NCBI GenBank assembly: GCA_024401225.1
Contig: JAKSLM010000008.1
Span: 1 to 64,000, forward strand
Length of the DNA stretch: 64,000 bases
Direction: 5' to 3'
DNA from: Bacteroidaceae bacterium
GTDB lineage: Bacteria; Bacteroidota; Bacteroidia; Bacteroidales; Bacteroidaceae
In this document: positions 47,290-56,216 of the stretch, in pieces
Position numbering within the stretch: the first letter of the stretch is position 1
Layout of the letters: each line of letters begins with the position of its first letter
Made by a program: the position numbers and the translations under genes
The notes under the pieces: generated by a model
Databases searched by the model: none
What the model was told of the DNA's origin: nothing
Seen by the model: only the letters and a program-made list of their open reading frames with translations

Positions 47290-47323
47290 AGCAGCCCCAA
47301 CTCATGCAAGAGTTGGGGCTGCT
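47290..47323. terminator. Bidirectional terminator hairpin between GH127 and DUF4254
   Basis: Perfect 14-bp arms (47290-47303 and 47310-47323, AGCAGCCCCAACTC / GAGTTGGGGCTGCT) with a 6-nt loop, 24 nt after the GH127 stop codon. The next gene converges, so it can serve both. No strong T-run follows. Confidence 0.8.
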
Positions 47324-47324
47324 A

Positions 47325-47372
47325 GCTTATGGGGGCTTATAAGGCTAATCGGATTTATAGGCCTAATAGGTA
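47325..47372. repeat. Degenerate 9-10-bp low-complexity repeat
   Basis: Successive units GGCTTATAA, GGCTAATC, GGATTTATA, GGCCTAATA, GG follow the terminator hairpin. The pattern is like the one at 912-975. Confidence 0.5.
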
Positions 47373-47376
47373 GTCC

Positions 47377-47982
47377 TTACTTTTTTCCGTAGAGGATAGG
47401 GTTTGTGCTTGGATCGTTGTACATCTTCATCTGCTTGTAGACCTTCATGTACTTGCGTCCAGCCTCAATGTCAGCAATAAGCTGATCGATAGCCGATGAG
47501 AGATCCTTCTGCTGCTCAAGAAGTACGCTAAGCTTCTTCTGGCAAGTGGCAATGTGCTCTGCGCTTGCATCCTTACGGTCCACCTGCTCCTGCATGTGGA
47601 AGATCTTAAGGGCAAGAATGCTGAGGCGGTCTACTGCCCATGCAGGGCTCTCAGTATTGATGGTAGCAATAGGAAGAGGTTCCACATCCTTATACTTATC
47701 AAGAAAGTAAGAGTCGATCATCTCAACAAGATCGGTTCGGTCCTGATTGCTCTTGTCGATGCGACGTTTAAGGGCAAGAGCCTCAACAGGATTGATCTGC
47801 GGATCGCGAATGATGTCCTCAAGATGCCACTGAACGGTATCGATCCAGTTTTTGATATAAAGATAGAACTCTATCGACCCCTGCTCGTATGGGTTATTGA
47901 TAGGCTGGTCGACATCGTCTGCAATATGATAATCCTTTATTACCTGCTCAAATATCGGGTTTGAAAGTTGTGTAAATGTCAT
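47377..47982 (-). CDS. DUF4254 family protein
   Basis: A 201-residue, mainly helical cytoplasmic protein of the Bacteroidetes DUF4254 family, function unknown. Landmarks are FYLYIKNWIDTVQWHLEDIIRDP, LALKRRIDKSNQDRTDLVE and INTESPAWAVDRLSILALKI, followed by a coiled-coil-like stretch (EHIATCQKKLSVLLEQQKDL). The ATG at 47982 (MTFTQLSN) is chosen because a complete promoter (48013-48043) lies just upstream, which would leave the longer frame from 48015 starting before transcription. It converges with GH127 and diverges from the possible small RNA. Confidence 0.85.
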   Translation of the reverse strand: MTFTQLSNPIFEQVIKDYHIADDVDQPINNPYEQGSIEFYLYIKNWIDTVQWHLEDIIRDPQINPVEALALKRRIDKSNQDRTDLVEMIDSYFLDKYKDVEPLPIATINTESPAWAVDRLSILALKIFHMQEQVDRKDASAEHIATCQKKLSVLLEQQKDLSSAIDQLIADIEAGRKYMKVYKQMKMYNDPSTNPILYGKK

Positions 47983-48012
47983 AATTCTATTATTTCTTTT
48001 CATTTCTTCGTG

Positions 48013-48043
48013 CAAAAGTAAGGTTTTTTTATTGATTATACAA
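48013..48043 (-). promoter_or_regulatory. Promoter of the DUF4254 gene
   Basis: The minus strand reads TTG (48043-48041), 20 nt, then TACTTTTG (48020-48013), both Bacteroidetes promoter elements at the right spacing. It decides the gene start at 47982. Confidence 0.75.
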
Positions 48044-48062
48044 TCATTTAGAAGAAAATCGG

Positions 48063-48070
48063 TATCTTTG
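48063..48070 (+). promoter_or_regulatory. Probable promoter of a small RNA or leader (-7 element)
   Basis: TATCTTTG matches TAnnTTTG exactly. No gene follows until 48265, but a structured region with a terminator lies between. There is no clear TTG at -33. Confidence 0.5.
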
Positions 48071-48074
48071 CGCT

Positions 48075-48211
48075 GTATTTACATAAATACTGAAACTTAT
48101 TGAGCATAATTTATTACTGATATAACTCATAGATCCTCCACCTTCCCCAAGCGCACTGCTGATTGAATTCCATGCGGTGCCCAAGTTGGAAGTGTGGGGG
48201 ATTCTTTTTTT
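48075..48211 (+). ncRNA. Candidate small structured RNA or attenuator leader
   Basis: About 137 nt run from a consensus -7 element to a run of seven T (48205-48211). A short hairpin GTATTTA-CA-TAAATAC lies at 48075-48090. A long imperfect hairpin pairs 48132-48146 with 48188-48204, encloses an internal loop, and has an inner 7-bp stem (48153-48159 with 48174-48180, one G-U). The T-run directly after makes it a good intrinsic terminator. It could be an independent RNA (a 6S-like layout of long stem and internal bubble is possible) or an attenuator for the dipeptidase gene at 48265. I recognise no known RNA family with confidence. Confidence 0.45.
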
Positions 48212-48212
48212 A

Positions 48213-48240
48213 AGTAAAGAGTAAAAAGTAAGAAGTAAGA
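48213..48240. repeat. Four-unit 7-bp repeat AGTAARR upstream of the dipeptidase gene
   Basis: Units AGTAAAG, AGTAAAA, AGTAAGA, AGTAAGA lie between the terminator and the ATG at 48265. Change in unit number would alter leader length only. Confidence 0.75.
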
Positions 48241-48264
48241 AAAACATTATAAAGAGTTAAGGAT

Positions 48265-48972
48265 ATGAAGCACATTCGACTGGCGATGATAATGATTGGT
48301 GTGTGCCTGACGCTGAACGGAGCATACGCCCAAGACAAGGGAAAGGGTGAGGCGACCAGCCTCTCGAAGACTGCACAAGCAATGGCAGCACAGGGATATG
48401 TGAACATTGTCGATGTAGACCCATCGATACGGGTGTCGCTGATGTACACACGTGCCGACAACTTCACGGGGAAGGTGCTCTACACCGACCTCCGCGAGGC
48501 CTTCCTGCACCCCGATGCCGCAGCAGCCCTGCATAAGGCACAGGTGGAACTGCAACATCTGCACCCAGGCTACAGCCTTAAGGTGTACGATGCCGCACGC
48601 CCTATGTCTATCCAGCAGAAAATGTGGGACGTAGTGAAAGCCACAAGCAAGCGCATCTACGTTTCCAACCCAGCCAACGGAGGCGGACTGCACAACTACG
48701 GGTTTGCAGTCGACATCACCATCTGCGATGAGCATGGCGACTCCATACCGATGGGTACCAAGATCGACTACATGGGCAAGCTTGCCCACCCAGAGCATGA
48801 AGCAACATTCCTGAGCCAGGGAAAGATATCGAAGGAGGCTGTCCAGAACCGCGAACTGCTTCGCAAGGCCATGGCTGCAGGAGGATTCAAGGTGCTCAAG
48901 ACCGAGTGGTGGCACTTCAACCTCAAGACAAGGGCACAAGTGAAAAACGAAGGCAGAAAACCTATACGATAA
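48265..48972 (+). CDS. VanX-like D-Ala-D-Ala dipeptidase (peptidase M15D)
   Basis: A 235-residue zinc peptidase with an N-terminal Sec signal peptide ending near AYA, so probably periplasmic. It would cleave D-Ala-D-Ala released in peptidoglycan turnover. The active-site set of VanX/DdpX is complete: R112 in VYDAARP, H143 and D150 in HNYGFAVDITI as zinc ligands, and E214 and H217 in EWWHFN. The signal peptide argues for a peptidoglycan-recycling role rather than cytoplasmic glycopeptide resistance; no vanA/vanH-like genes are nearby. Its stop codon overlaps the next start as TAATG. Confidence 0.9.
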   Translation: MKHIRLAMIMIGVCLTLNGAYAQDKGKGEATSLSKTAQAMAAQGYVNIVDVDPSIRVSLMYTRADNFTGKVLYTDLREAFLHPDAAAALHKAQVELQHLHPGYSLKVYDAARPMSIQQKMWDVVKATSKRIYVSNPANGGGLHNYGFAVDITICDEHGDSIPMGTKIDYMGKLAHPEHEATFLSQGKISKEAVQNRELLRKAMAAGGFKVLKTEWWHFNLKTRAQVKNEGRKPIR

Positions 48973-50162
48973 TGCACGACTTCATACTCCAGCATCGCAA
49001 CGACGACCCTCGCGACCTTGCACTCCATGCCAGCCGATACAAAGATATCGACATCCCTTATGCTGTGCAACAGATTGCTGCCTGGCAGACCGCCAAGCGC
49101 AAGCTGCCGCTATGGGCAGAAACGGATGGCATAGAGTATCCCGTGCATCTGAGCATGGAGCAATGCTCAAGCCAGATAACAGCCGAATACAAAGCGCAAG
49201 TAGCAGCCGCCCTGCCTATCGATCACACATCAATGACCGACCTTACATCGGGATTCGGAGTTGATGCAACGATGATCGGACGGCAGTTCAAGCACCTTAA
49301 CTATGTGGAACGCAACGAAGAACTGTGCCGCATAGCCTCCCACAACCTCCCCTTGCTTGGCATCAGCAGTCTGCAGGTACACAATGCCGATGCGGCAAAC
49401 ATCCTGCCATCGCTCCCACACCAGTCGCTCATATTCCTCGATCCTGCACGCCGCGACGAGAATGGAGGCAAGACGGTACAGATATCGGACTGCACCCCTA
49501 ATGTCACACTAATGCAGGACGAGCTGCTCAGCCATGCCGACCGCGTGATGATAAAGCTCTCGCCTATGCTTGACATAGCCAACATACTCAAGGACTTGCA
49601 CAACGTGCAGGAGATACACATAGTAAGCGTAGCGGGCGAATGCAAGGAGATGCTTGTCGTACTCGGGCAAGATGCCACACCACAGCATCTGCCAATATAT
49701 TGCGTCAACCTTAAGTCTCAAGACAAAACGGAGTCGTTTGCCTTCTTCAGCGATGAAGAACGCACGGCAGAATGCCACTATGCCGATGCTGAACAACTGC
49801 GACAAGCACAAGGCTACTACCTATACGAACCAAATGCCAGCATCATGAAGGCAGGATGCTTCAAGTCGATAGCCATGAGATATGGAATATGCAAACTGCA
49901 TCCTTCATCACATCTTTATGTATCGGCAGAACGTATCGATGACTTCCCTGGAAGAACTTTCTGCATAGAAGCCATTCACGGCATAAAGGACAAGGCTTTG
50001 AAATCAATCAAGAAAGCCAATCTCACCGTTCGTAACTTCCCAGCAACGGTAGCAGAGCTAAGAAAGCGAATGAAGCTTAGCGAAGGGGGCAACGACTATC
50101 TCTTTGCCACCACCCTAGCCGACGATAGCAAAACAATCATAAAGTGTAAAAAAAAGTATTAG
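48972..50162 (+). CDS. Class I SAM-dependent methyltransferase with THUMP-like domain
   Basis: About 396 residues. The central Rossmann methyltransferase has a motif I-like MTDLTSGFGVDATMIG and LNYVERNEELC, and the late LIFLDPARRDENGGK resembles the motif IV catalytic loop of nucleic-acid methyltransferases. The C-terminal half is a ferredoxin-like plus THUMP-like RNA-binding region typical of Bacteroidetes proteins such as PG_1098. It probably methylates an RNA, but the target is unknown. The start is the ATG at 48972 (MHDFILQH), overlapping the dipeptidase stop codon; the frame also opens further upstream inside that gene. It ends with a 4-bp overlap with the convergent trkH. Confidence 0.85.
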   Translation: MHDFILQHRNDDPRDLALHASRYKDIDIPYAVQQIAAWQTAKRKLPLWAETDGIEYPVHLSMEQCSSQITAEYKAQVAAALPIDHTSMTDLTSGFGVDATMIGRQFKHLNYVERNEELCRIASHNLPLLGISSLQVHNADAANILPSLPHQSLIFLDPARRDENGGKTVQISDCTPNVTLMQDELLSHADRVMIKLSPMLDIANILKDLHNVQEIHIVSVAGECKEMLVVLGQDATPQHLPIYCVNLKSQDKTESFAFFSDEERTAECHYADAEQLRQAQGYYLYEPNASIMKAGCFKSIAMRYGICKLHPSSHLYVSAERIDDFPGRTFCIEAIHGIKDKALKSIKKANLTVRNFPATVAELRKRMKLSEGGNDYLFATTLADDSKTIIKCKKKY

Positions 50163-51643
50163 TTCTTCTTCCAGAACGTGCGAGTGAAGATCAGAATGAT
50201 AGGGAAGATCTCCAGACGACCGATAAGCATGAGGATGGAGCACACCATCTTTGCATGAGGATTGAGGATCATCCACGAGTGTGCAGGACCATAGTACTCC
50301 ATACCTGGGCCGACATTACTTAACGACGACATAGCTATACCAAAGGCTTCATAATAGTTGAAGTTAGGATGCACATCGTTAGGATCGACACCGAAGAGTG
50401 CAAGCACAAACGCTCCGAAGAAGAGCGAGACGACAAAAAGAGTGATGAAGCCAATGAGAGTTTGCACCACGGAAGGCGATACTACGCTGCCATTGAGTCG
50501 TACAGGAAGCACGGCACGAGGATGCAGGATGCGTGTGAACTCATTGCGAAGCACACGATAGATGATGCTAAGACGCACACACTTGAAACCGCCCGTAGTA
50601 CTGCCCGAACAAGCACCGGCAAACATGACAAACAGCAAGATAGGCATGAGCTGCACAGGCCAAAGAGTATAGTCGACCGAAGCAAATCCTGTGGTAGTCT
50701 GCAGCGAGATGACAGTAAAGAGCGACTCGCGAATGGCAAGTTCGAGGTTTGAAGTGGTATTGGTCAGCACAAGAGTCACCACACACACCGCCGATGCTAT
50801 AAGCACGATGATGAGATAGGCCCTTGCCTCGGCATCATGGAAGAACTGGTGAATCTTGCCCTTAAGTATAGTATAATATATTAAGGTGTAGTTTATGCCC
50901 GACACAAACATGAAGAAGATGAGAGTGTACTCGATAGAAGCAGAGTTATAATAGTCGCGCAGGAGGTCGGAATGAGTGCCGTAACCACCTGTGGCGGTAG
51001 TACACATGGCATAGTTGACAGCATCGAAAGTCGTCATGCCACACAGGATAAGCGCAAGCGTGCAGAGCACGGTGAGAACCACATAGACCGAACCGATCCA
51101 CTTGGCTGCCACGCTGATGCGAGGATGCACCTTATCGTGAAGAGGGCCTGTGCTCTCGGCAGCAAATAGCTTGACCTCACCCACACCGAAGGCAGGAAGA
51201 ATGGCGATGGTAAAGAACACAATACCAATACCGCCAATCCATTGCGTCAGGCTTCGCCAGAAGAGCAGGCTCTTCGGCATAGCATCAAGGTCGTCAATAA
51301 TCGTGGCTCCGGTGGAAGTGAAACCCGACATGGTCTCGAAGAATGCACTCGCAGGGTCAGACACATGCCCATCCAGCAAGAACGGTATCATGCCGATAAG
51401 GGTGAACAGCACCCACACCACCGATACGATGACATAGCCATCCTTACGCCCCATGTTCGTTCCAGCCTTGTGTCCTATCAACCGTCCTATCACACCCAGG
51501 ACAATAGCCAGACCGACAGGAGGAAGGAAGGACGAATAGCCTTCATCGTATATTAATGCAACAATCTGGCACAAAAGCATTAGCCCTGCCTCGATGAAGA
51601 GCAGGATACCCATGATTTTGCATATGATACGCCAATTGATCAT
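50159..51643 (-). CDS. trkH: Trk-type potassium uptake transporter, TrkH subunit
   Basis: A 494-residue inner-membrane protein with about ten membrane segments and four pore-loop repeats. The K+ filter sequences are visible in order: SGFTSTGAT, CTTATGGYGTHS, LQTTTGFASVD and SLSNVGPGM, each with the conserved Gly. A KFAA-like EVKLFAAES block and a basic C-terminal segment are also present. It works with the TrkA regulatory subunit encoded just upstream: the trkH ATG overlaps the trkA stop codon as ATGA, which indicates coupled translation. Its stop codon overlaps that of the convergent methyltransferase gene by 4 bp. Confidence 0.95.
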   Translation of the reverse strand: MINWRIICKIMGILLFIEAGLMLLCQIVALIYDEGYSSFLPPVGLAIVLGVIGRLIGHKAGTNMGRKDGYVIVSVVWVLFTLIGMIPFLLDGHVSDPASAFFETMSGFTSTGATIIDDLDAMPKSLLFWRSLTQWIGGIGIVFFTIAILPAFGVGEVKLFAAESTGPLHDKVHPRISVAAKWIGSVYVVLTVLCTLALILCGMTTFDAVNYAMCTTATGGYGTHSDLLRDYYNSASIEYTLIFFMFVSGINYTLIYYTILKGKIHQFFHDAEARAYLIIVLIASAVCVVTLVLTNTTSNLELAIRESLFTVISLQTTTGFASVDYTLWPVQLMPILLFVMFAGACSGSTTGGFKCVRLSIIYRVLRNEFTRILHPRAVLPVRLNGSVVSPSVVQTLIGFITLFVVSLFFGAFVLALFGVDPNDVHPNFNYYEAFGIAMSSLSNVGPGMEYYGPAHSWMILNPHAKMVCSILMLIGRLEIFPIILIFTRTFWKKN

Positions 51644-53019
51644 TTGAATAGCTTATCAAGTTTCTTAAGCGAAGAACCAATACAGAACACTACCACCTTG
51701 TCGCCCGCCTGCAACTGAGTCATACCACCTACGAGCATCGCTTTGCCATCGCGAACCATACCTCCGATGTTGACTCCGTAAGGCAAACCAAGCTGCATGA
51801 TAGGCTTCTTTGTAACCTTTGTGCCCGGCTTAACCACAAACTCTGCCACATCGGCGTTAGCTACGGACAGCATCTTCATGTTGTCCACATCGCTCTTGAG
51901 CAACATGCGGTATATGTGGCTGGCAGCAATCATCTTCTTGTTGATGATAGTTCCCACATCAAGATCCTCGGCCATATCGAAGTAGTCAAGGTTCTCGACC
52001 TGAGCTATGGTTTTGCGAATGCCCTTTCGGCGTGCAGCCACACAGGCAAGGATATTCTCTTCATCATTGTCCGTAAGGGAGAGGAAGGCCTCGTGATGAT
52101 CGAACCCTTCATCATTGAGGAGATCCATATCGTAGCCCTCACCATGGATGACCATAGTGTTAGGCTTGACCACGCCTCCGAGATAAGTGCATCGGTCGAA
52201 GTTCGACTCAATGATCTTGACATTATAGTTCGAGTCGAGCGCCCAGTCGGTACGCACCGAAAGCTTGCCTCCACCGATGACTACCACATTCCTGACAGGC
52301 GGATAGCCATCCTTACCAGAAAGGCTGCGAATGGTGCTGATGCCCTCACGGGTAGTCATGAAGAACACGAGGTCGCGAGGCAGGATGCGCTCATCACCAT
52401 AAGGAACTACTGTCTCGTTGCCACGCTTGATGGCTACCACATGGAAGTCGTGTCCGTAATTGATACCTATCTGCTTGAGAGTGTTACCAACGAGGCGATT
52501 GTCCTCATTGCTTATCTCCTTCTCATATATCGGATGACTGTCGTGCATCATGACACTCAGAAGTACCAGGTCGCCTCCGTTGAACTCCCACACCTGTCGT
52601 GCCCAACTGTACTTTGACGAACTGGCAATATCCTGCGCAGCGAGCAACTCTGGGTAGATGAGCGACTCGATACCCATGTCCTTGAAGAGCTTCTGGTTCT
52701 CAGGCCTCATGTACTCGTAATTGTCAACACGAGCCACGGTACGCTTTGCACCAAGCTGCTTGGCAAGCATGGCACATGCAAGGTTCTCGCTCTCCTGAGG
52801 AGTGACAGCAATAAACAAGTCTGCACCCGACACACCAGCGTCCTTCAGCCCCTCAATCGAAGTGGCAGGCTTGGGAAGCGTCATGATGTCGAGGTCGGAA
52901 TTGACCTTGTGCAATTTGTCCACATCACCATCCATAAGCACGACATTCATATTGTCCTTCGACAGGAGTCGTGCAAGATGAGTACCTACGGCACCAGCAC
53001 CAGCAATGATTATCTTCAT
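51640..53019 (-). CDS. trkA: Trk system potassium uptake regulator TrkA
   Basis: A 459-residue cytoplasmic gating subunit with two RCK halves, each a nucleotide-binding Rossmann domain plus a TrkA-C domain. The N-terminal dinucleotide motif is [16 protein letters not shown] (residues 3-18); the second half has [17 protein letters not shown]. Each half ends in a TrkA-C-type region ([11 protein letters not shown] and the late [12 protein letters not shown]). It binds NAD(H)/ATP and controls TrkH opening. It lies between dxs and trkH with 4-bp ATGA overlaps on both sides, so the three form one operon. Confidence 0.95.
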   Translation of the reverse strand: MKIIIAGAGAVGTHLARLLSKDNMNVVLMDGDVDKLHKVNSDLDIMTLPKPATSIEGLKDAGVSGADLFIAVTPQESENLACAMLAKQLGAKRTVARVDNYEYMRPENQKLFKDMGIESLIYPELLAAQDIASSSKYSWARQVWEFNGGDLVLLSVMMHDSHPIYEKEISNEDNRLVGNTLKQIGINYGHDFHVVAIKRGNETVVPYGDERILPRDLVFFMTTREGISTIRSLSGKDGYPPVRNVVVIGGGKLSVRTDWALDSNYNVKIIESNFDRCTYLGGVVKPNTMVIHGEGYDMDLLNDEGFDHHEAFLSLTDNDEENILACVAARRKGIRKTIAQVENLDYFDMAEDLDVGTIINKKMIAASHIYRMLLKSDVDNMKMLSVANADVAEFVVKPGTKVTKKPIMQLGLPYGVNIGGMVRDGKAMLVGGMTQLQAGDKVVVFCIGSSLKKLDKLFK

Positions 53020-54929
53020 CTCAATATATGTTTTACGATGCTTTCCGCATCGAGTCCAATGATCTTATACAATTCTGAAGGCTTGCCATGCTCAACAAAC
53101 TTATCAGGAATGCCAAGACGGACAACCTCAGGCTGGTAATGATTGTCAGCAAAGAACTCCAGCACGGCCGAACCGAGTCCGCCGCTTATCACACCATCTT
53201 CAACCGTGATGACGCGTCGGAACTTTCGTCCCACCTCATGCAGGATGGCAGTATCTATAGGCTTGAGGAAGCGCATATCGTAGTGAGCCACCGAAGGCAT
53301 GGCAAGATGCTCGTTGGAAGCCGTCATCTGAGCCATCATCATCGCCTTCTGAACCTCCATGCCGATAGGGCCGAGGCTGAGAATGGCAATATCGTCTCCA
53401 TCAGTAAGTTTCACACCCTTTCCTACTGGAATCTCCTCAAAGTCGCATCGCCAATCGACTACGCTGCCGCATCCACGAGGATAGCGAATGACAAACGGTC
53501 CGTGGCCCGGCAACTGTGCCGTATACATGAGGCGGCGAAGCTCGGGCTCGTTGAGAGGTGAGGCTATGGTGAGGTTAGGTATAGGACGAAGGAATGCAAG
53601 GTCGAAGGCACCATGATGAGTTGGTCCATCCTCGCCTACGATACCAGCACGATCGAGGCACAGCACCATGTCAAGCTTCATCGTTGCCACATCGTGAATG
53701 ATATTGTCGTAAGCACGCTGCATGAACGATGAATAGATGTTGCAGAATGGCATCAAGCCATCCTTTGCCATTCCTCCTGAGAAGGTGACAGCATGTCCCT
53801 CAGCTATGCCGACATCAAACACGCGGTCGGGCATAGCCTTCATCATGATATTCATCGAGCAACCGGTAGGCATGGCAGGAGTGACACCCACTATCTTCTC
53901 ATTCTTCTGAGCCAACTCAAGCAAGGTCATGCCAAACACATCCTGGAACTTAGGAGGCTGAGGTGCATCGGCTACCGACTTGATGCGTTCGCCCGTCTCG
54001 TAGTCGAACTTGCCCGGAGCATGCCATATCGTAGCATTCTCCTCGGCAGGTGCATAGCCCTTACCCTTCTTCGTGTGCAGATGGAGCAACTTCGGTCCCT
54101 TCATGTCCTTGATGATTCTCAGTATGCGCACCAATTCGATGACATCATTGCCATCAGTAGGACCGAAATAGCGTATATCCATACCCTCGAAAATGTTCTG
54201 CTGACGGGTAAGGACCGACTTCACACTATTGTTGAAACGTATGATGCCCTTTCGGCGCTTCTCGGTAAGGAAGCCCCAGTTGCGCAGCTTCTGAGATATG
54301 GAGTAGCGAATGCTGTTGTAGGTGCTGTTGGTGGTAAGCTGAAGCAGATACTTGCGCATGCCGCCCACACTATGATCGATGGACATATTGTTATCATTAA
54401 GGATGATAAGCATGTCGTTGTCCGTACCTGCGGTGTTATTGATGCCTTCAAAAGCCAATCCGCCGCTCATGCTTCCGTCGCCTATCACAGCCACCACCTT
54501 GCGGTCCTCTCCGTGCAAACGTGCAGCAACAGCCATGCCCAAGGCGGCACTTATGGAATTGCTGGCATGTCCGCAGCAGAAGGTGTCGTATTCGCTCTCG
54601 AAAGGATGAGGGAATGGTTTTATTCCATTCAGACACCTGTTGGTGCAGAAGCGGTCGCGGCGACCAGTAAGAATCTTGTGACCATAAGCCTGATGGCCTA
54701 CATCCCATACAATACGGTCGTATGGTGTGTCAAACACATAATGGAGAGCAACTGTCAATTCCACCACACCAAGGCTTGAAGCCAGATGGCCTGGATTGAT
54801 CGACAATTCTTCGATAATATCATTGCGCAATTCCTCACATACCTGTGGCAACTGATCGACGTCCAACTGGCGCAGATCAGCAGGATAATCTATCCTTGGC
54901 AATAATTTATATTCGTTCTTATCTCCCAT
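53016..54929 (-). CDS. dxs: 1-deoxy-D-xylulose-5-phosphate synthase
   Basis: First enzyme of the MEP isoprenoid pathway: joins pyruvate and glyceraldehyde-3-phosphate with thiamine diphosphate. Family motifs are clear: [12 protein letters not shown] (120-131), the ThDP-binding GDGSMSGG (150-157) with NDN (178-180), the catalytic-Glu region [15 protein letters not shown], and the late [13 protein letters not shown]. At 637 residues it is full length. The dxs-trkA-trkH order with 4-bp overlaps ties isoprenoid synthesis to potassium uptake by transcription only; no functional link is implied. A TAACTTTG promoter element lies just upstream at 54950-54957. Confidence 0.97.
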   Translation of the reverse strand: MGDKNEYKLLPRIDYPADLRQLDVDQLPQVCEELRNDIIEELSINPGHLASSLGVVELTVALHYVFDTPYDRIVWDVGHQAYGHKILTGRRDRFCTNRCLNGIKPFPHPFESEYDTFCCGHASNSISAALGMAVAARLHGEDRKVVAVIGDGSMSGGLAFEGINNTAGTDNDMLIILNDNNMSIDHSVGGMRKYLLQLTTNSTYNSIRYSISQKLRNWGFLTEKRRKGIIRFNNSVKSVLTRQQNIFEGMDIRYFGPTDGNDVIELVRILRIIKDMKGPKLLHLHTKKGKGYAPAEENATIWHAPGKFDYETGERIKSVADAPQPPKFQDVFGMTLLELAQKNEKIVGVTPAMPTGCSMNIMMKAMPDRVFDVGIAEGHAVTFSGGMAKDGLMPFCNIYSSFMQRAYDNIIHDVATMKLDMVLCLDRAGIVGEDGPTHHGAFDLAFLRPIPNLTIASPLNEPELRRLMYTAQLPGHGPFVIRYPRGCGSVVDWRCDFEEIPVGKGVKLTDGDDIAILSLGPIGMEVQKAMMMAQMTASNEHLAMPSVAHYDMRFLKPIDTAILHEVGRKFRRVITVEDGVISGGLGSAVLEFFADNHYQPEVVRLGIPDKFVEHGKPSELYKIIGLDAESIVKHILR

Positions 54930-54949
54930 TCTTTACTTAAAATAGCGAG

Positions 54950-54957
54950 CAAAGTTA
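54950..54957 (-). promoter_or_regulatory. Probable promoter of dxs-trkA-trkH (-7 element)
   Basis: The minus strand reads TAACTTTG, an exact match to TAnnTTTG, 20 nt before the dxs ATG. The leader would be about 14 nt. Confidence 0.55.
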
Positions 54958-55054
54958 ATAAAAAGTGCTTAATAGTGAAAAGGAAAAATGGAAAAACTGT
55001 ATCAGATGCAACGTTTTTATGGTTAAAGACTCTACATATCACAAATTTTTTAAC

Positions 55055-55062
55055 TAATTTTG
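55055..55062 (+). promoter_or_regulatory. Probable promoter of the glycan locus (-7 element)
   Basis: TAATTTTG matches TAnnTTTG and ends only 4 nt before the ATG at 55067. With usual spacing, transcription would start at or within a few nt of the ATG, giving a leaderless message. Confidence 0.5.
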
Positions 55063-55066
55063 CACC

Positions 55067-56143
55067 ATGAAAGAAAGAAATCATGCCTTCGACCTCCTGT
55101 GCGGACTATGCATCTTACGCATGTTGATGCTCCACAGCATTAGCCTGTGCGGCTTCAGGGGAGAGTTCTGGTTCGGGAAGATCATGGCGTGGACATTCTT
55201 CTTCATGTCGTTCTTTTTTTTCAAGGCGGGCTACTTCAACAAGACCGTAGCAGGCAACTCATGGACATATCTAAAAGACAAGTCGAAACGACTGCTCGTA
55301 CCATACCTTGCTTGGGGACTGATAGGCAGCATCATCTACTTCGGGTTCGTGTGGGGAGTGGGCGAGCACTTCGAAAAGACCGCCAGCCGACTGACCTGGG
55401 CACACGTGTATCGCCAGAGCCACTTCTACGGCGATCCTCCATGCTGGTTTCTGGTATCATTCTTCATGACGTATGTCGTGGTCCACTTTGTGGAGAAAGG
55501 CCTTAACAAGCTAAGGACAATGCTCGAAGGGGCAGGATGGCAACAGTCGGCACGCACCATTCAGACGATGCGTATCGTGAGCATTGCCGCATGCCCGTTT
55601 GTCAGTTTTCTGCTTTGGAAAAACAAGAATCCGATGTGGCTAAGCCTCAACAACGTCTTCATGGGAATATACTTTTTCTACCTGGGACGTTTGTGGCGAT
55701 GGTTGCAAACCCGAGTTAGCAAACAGGTCATTATTACACTTTCCGTGGCTCTGATTCTCTGCTTTATCACAGGAAACAAGCTGTGGCATGGTGAGTACGA
55801 CATGAGTTTGAATAAATTTGTACAAAATCCGTGGGGAGCAGGCATCAACACTACCTTTGCCCTGTGCGGCATATCCGGACTGCTGCTCTCGCTTCCTATA
55901 GGGCGAATACCCGTAGTGAACTACATAGGACAACATTCGATGGTGTACTTCGTAGCCCACTATCCGCTCATCTATTTCTACAAGTTCACCCACCAAGCGT
56001 TCGGCCGGGCAATATGGGGACATTGGGATGAATGGATCACGCTGGCAGTATTTATCATGGCAATATGCACATGGCTCGTGCCGCATGTGGAGAGTGTGCC
56101 TTGGCTGTCGGGCAGGTATAAAAAAGTCATAAATCAGTTATAA
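55067..56143 (+). CDS. Acyltransferase 3 family membrane protein (copy 1)
   Basis: A 358-residue inner-membrane protein with about ten membrane segments. It opens with MKERNHAFDLLCGLCILRML and LHSISL, where the conserved His lies in the first membrane segment as in acyltransferase-3 enzymes that O-acetylate or succinylate cell-surface sugars. KAGYFNKTV and RLLVPYLAWG are further family landmarks. It is closely similar along its length to the next gene, so it is a tandem duplicate. It is first in the glycan locus, with a promoter element immediately before the ATG. The acyl donor and acceptor are unknown. Confidence 0.85.
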   Translation: MKERNHAFDLLCGLCILRMLMLHSISLCGFRGEFWFGKIMAWTFFFMSFFFFKAGYFNKTVAGNSWTYLKDKSKRLLVPYLAWGLIGSIIYFGFVWGVGEHFEKTASRLTWAHVYRQSHFYGDPPCWFLVSFFMTYVVVHFVEKGLNKLRTMLEGAGWQQSARTIQTMRIVSIAACPFVSFLLWKNKNPMWLSLNNVFMGIYFFYLGRLWRWLQTRVSKQVIITLSVALILCFITGNKLWHGEYDMSLNKFVQNPWGAGINTTFALCGISGLLLSLPIGRIPVVNYIGQHSMVYFVAHYPLIYFYKFTHQAFGRAIWGHWDEWITLAVFIMAICTWLVPHVESVPWLSGRYKKVINQL

Positions 56144-56216
56144 GTTGAAAAGGGGGAAATAAAAACTTTTCTTCATAATCAACAACTGAAACAACCAATA
56201 AAGAAAGGGTTACACA

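Noticed and set aside
48265..48972. Glycopeptide-resistance vanX
   Set aside because: The protein has a signal peptide and no vanA, vanH, vanR or vanS neighbours, so a peptidoglycan-recycling dipeptidase is more likely.
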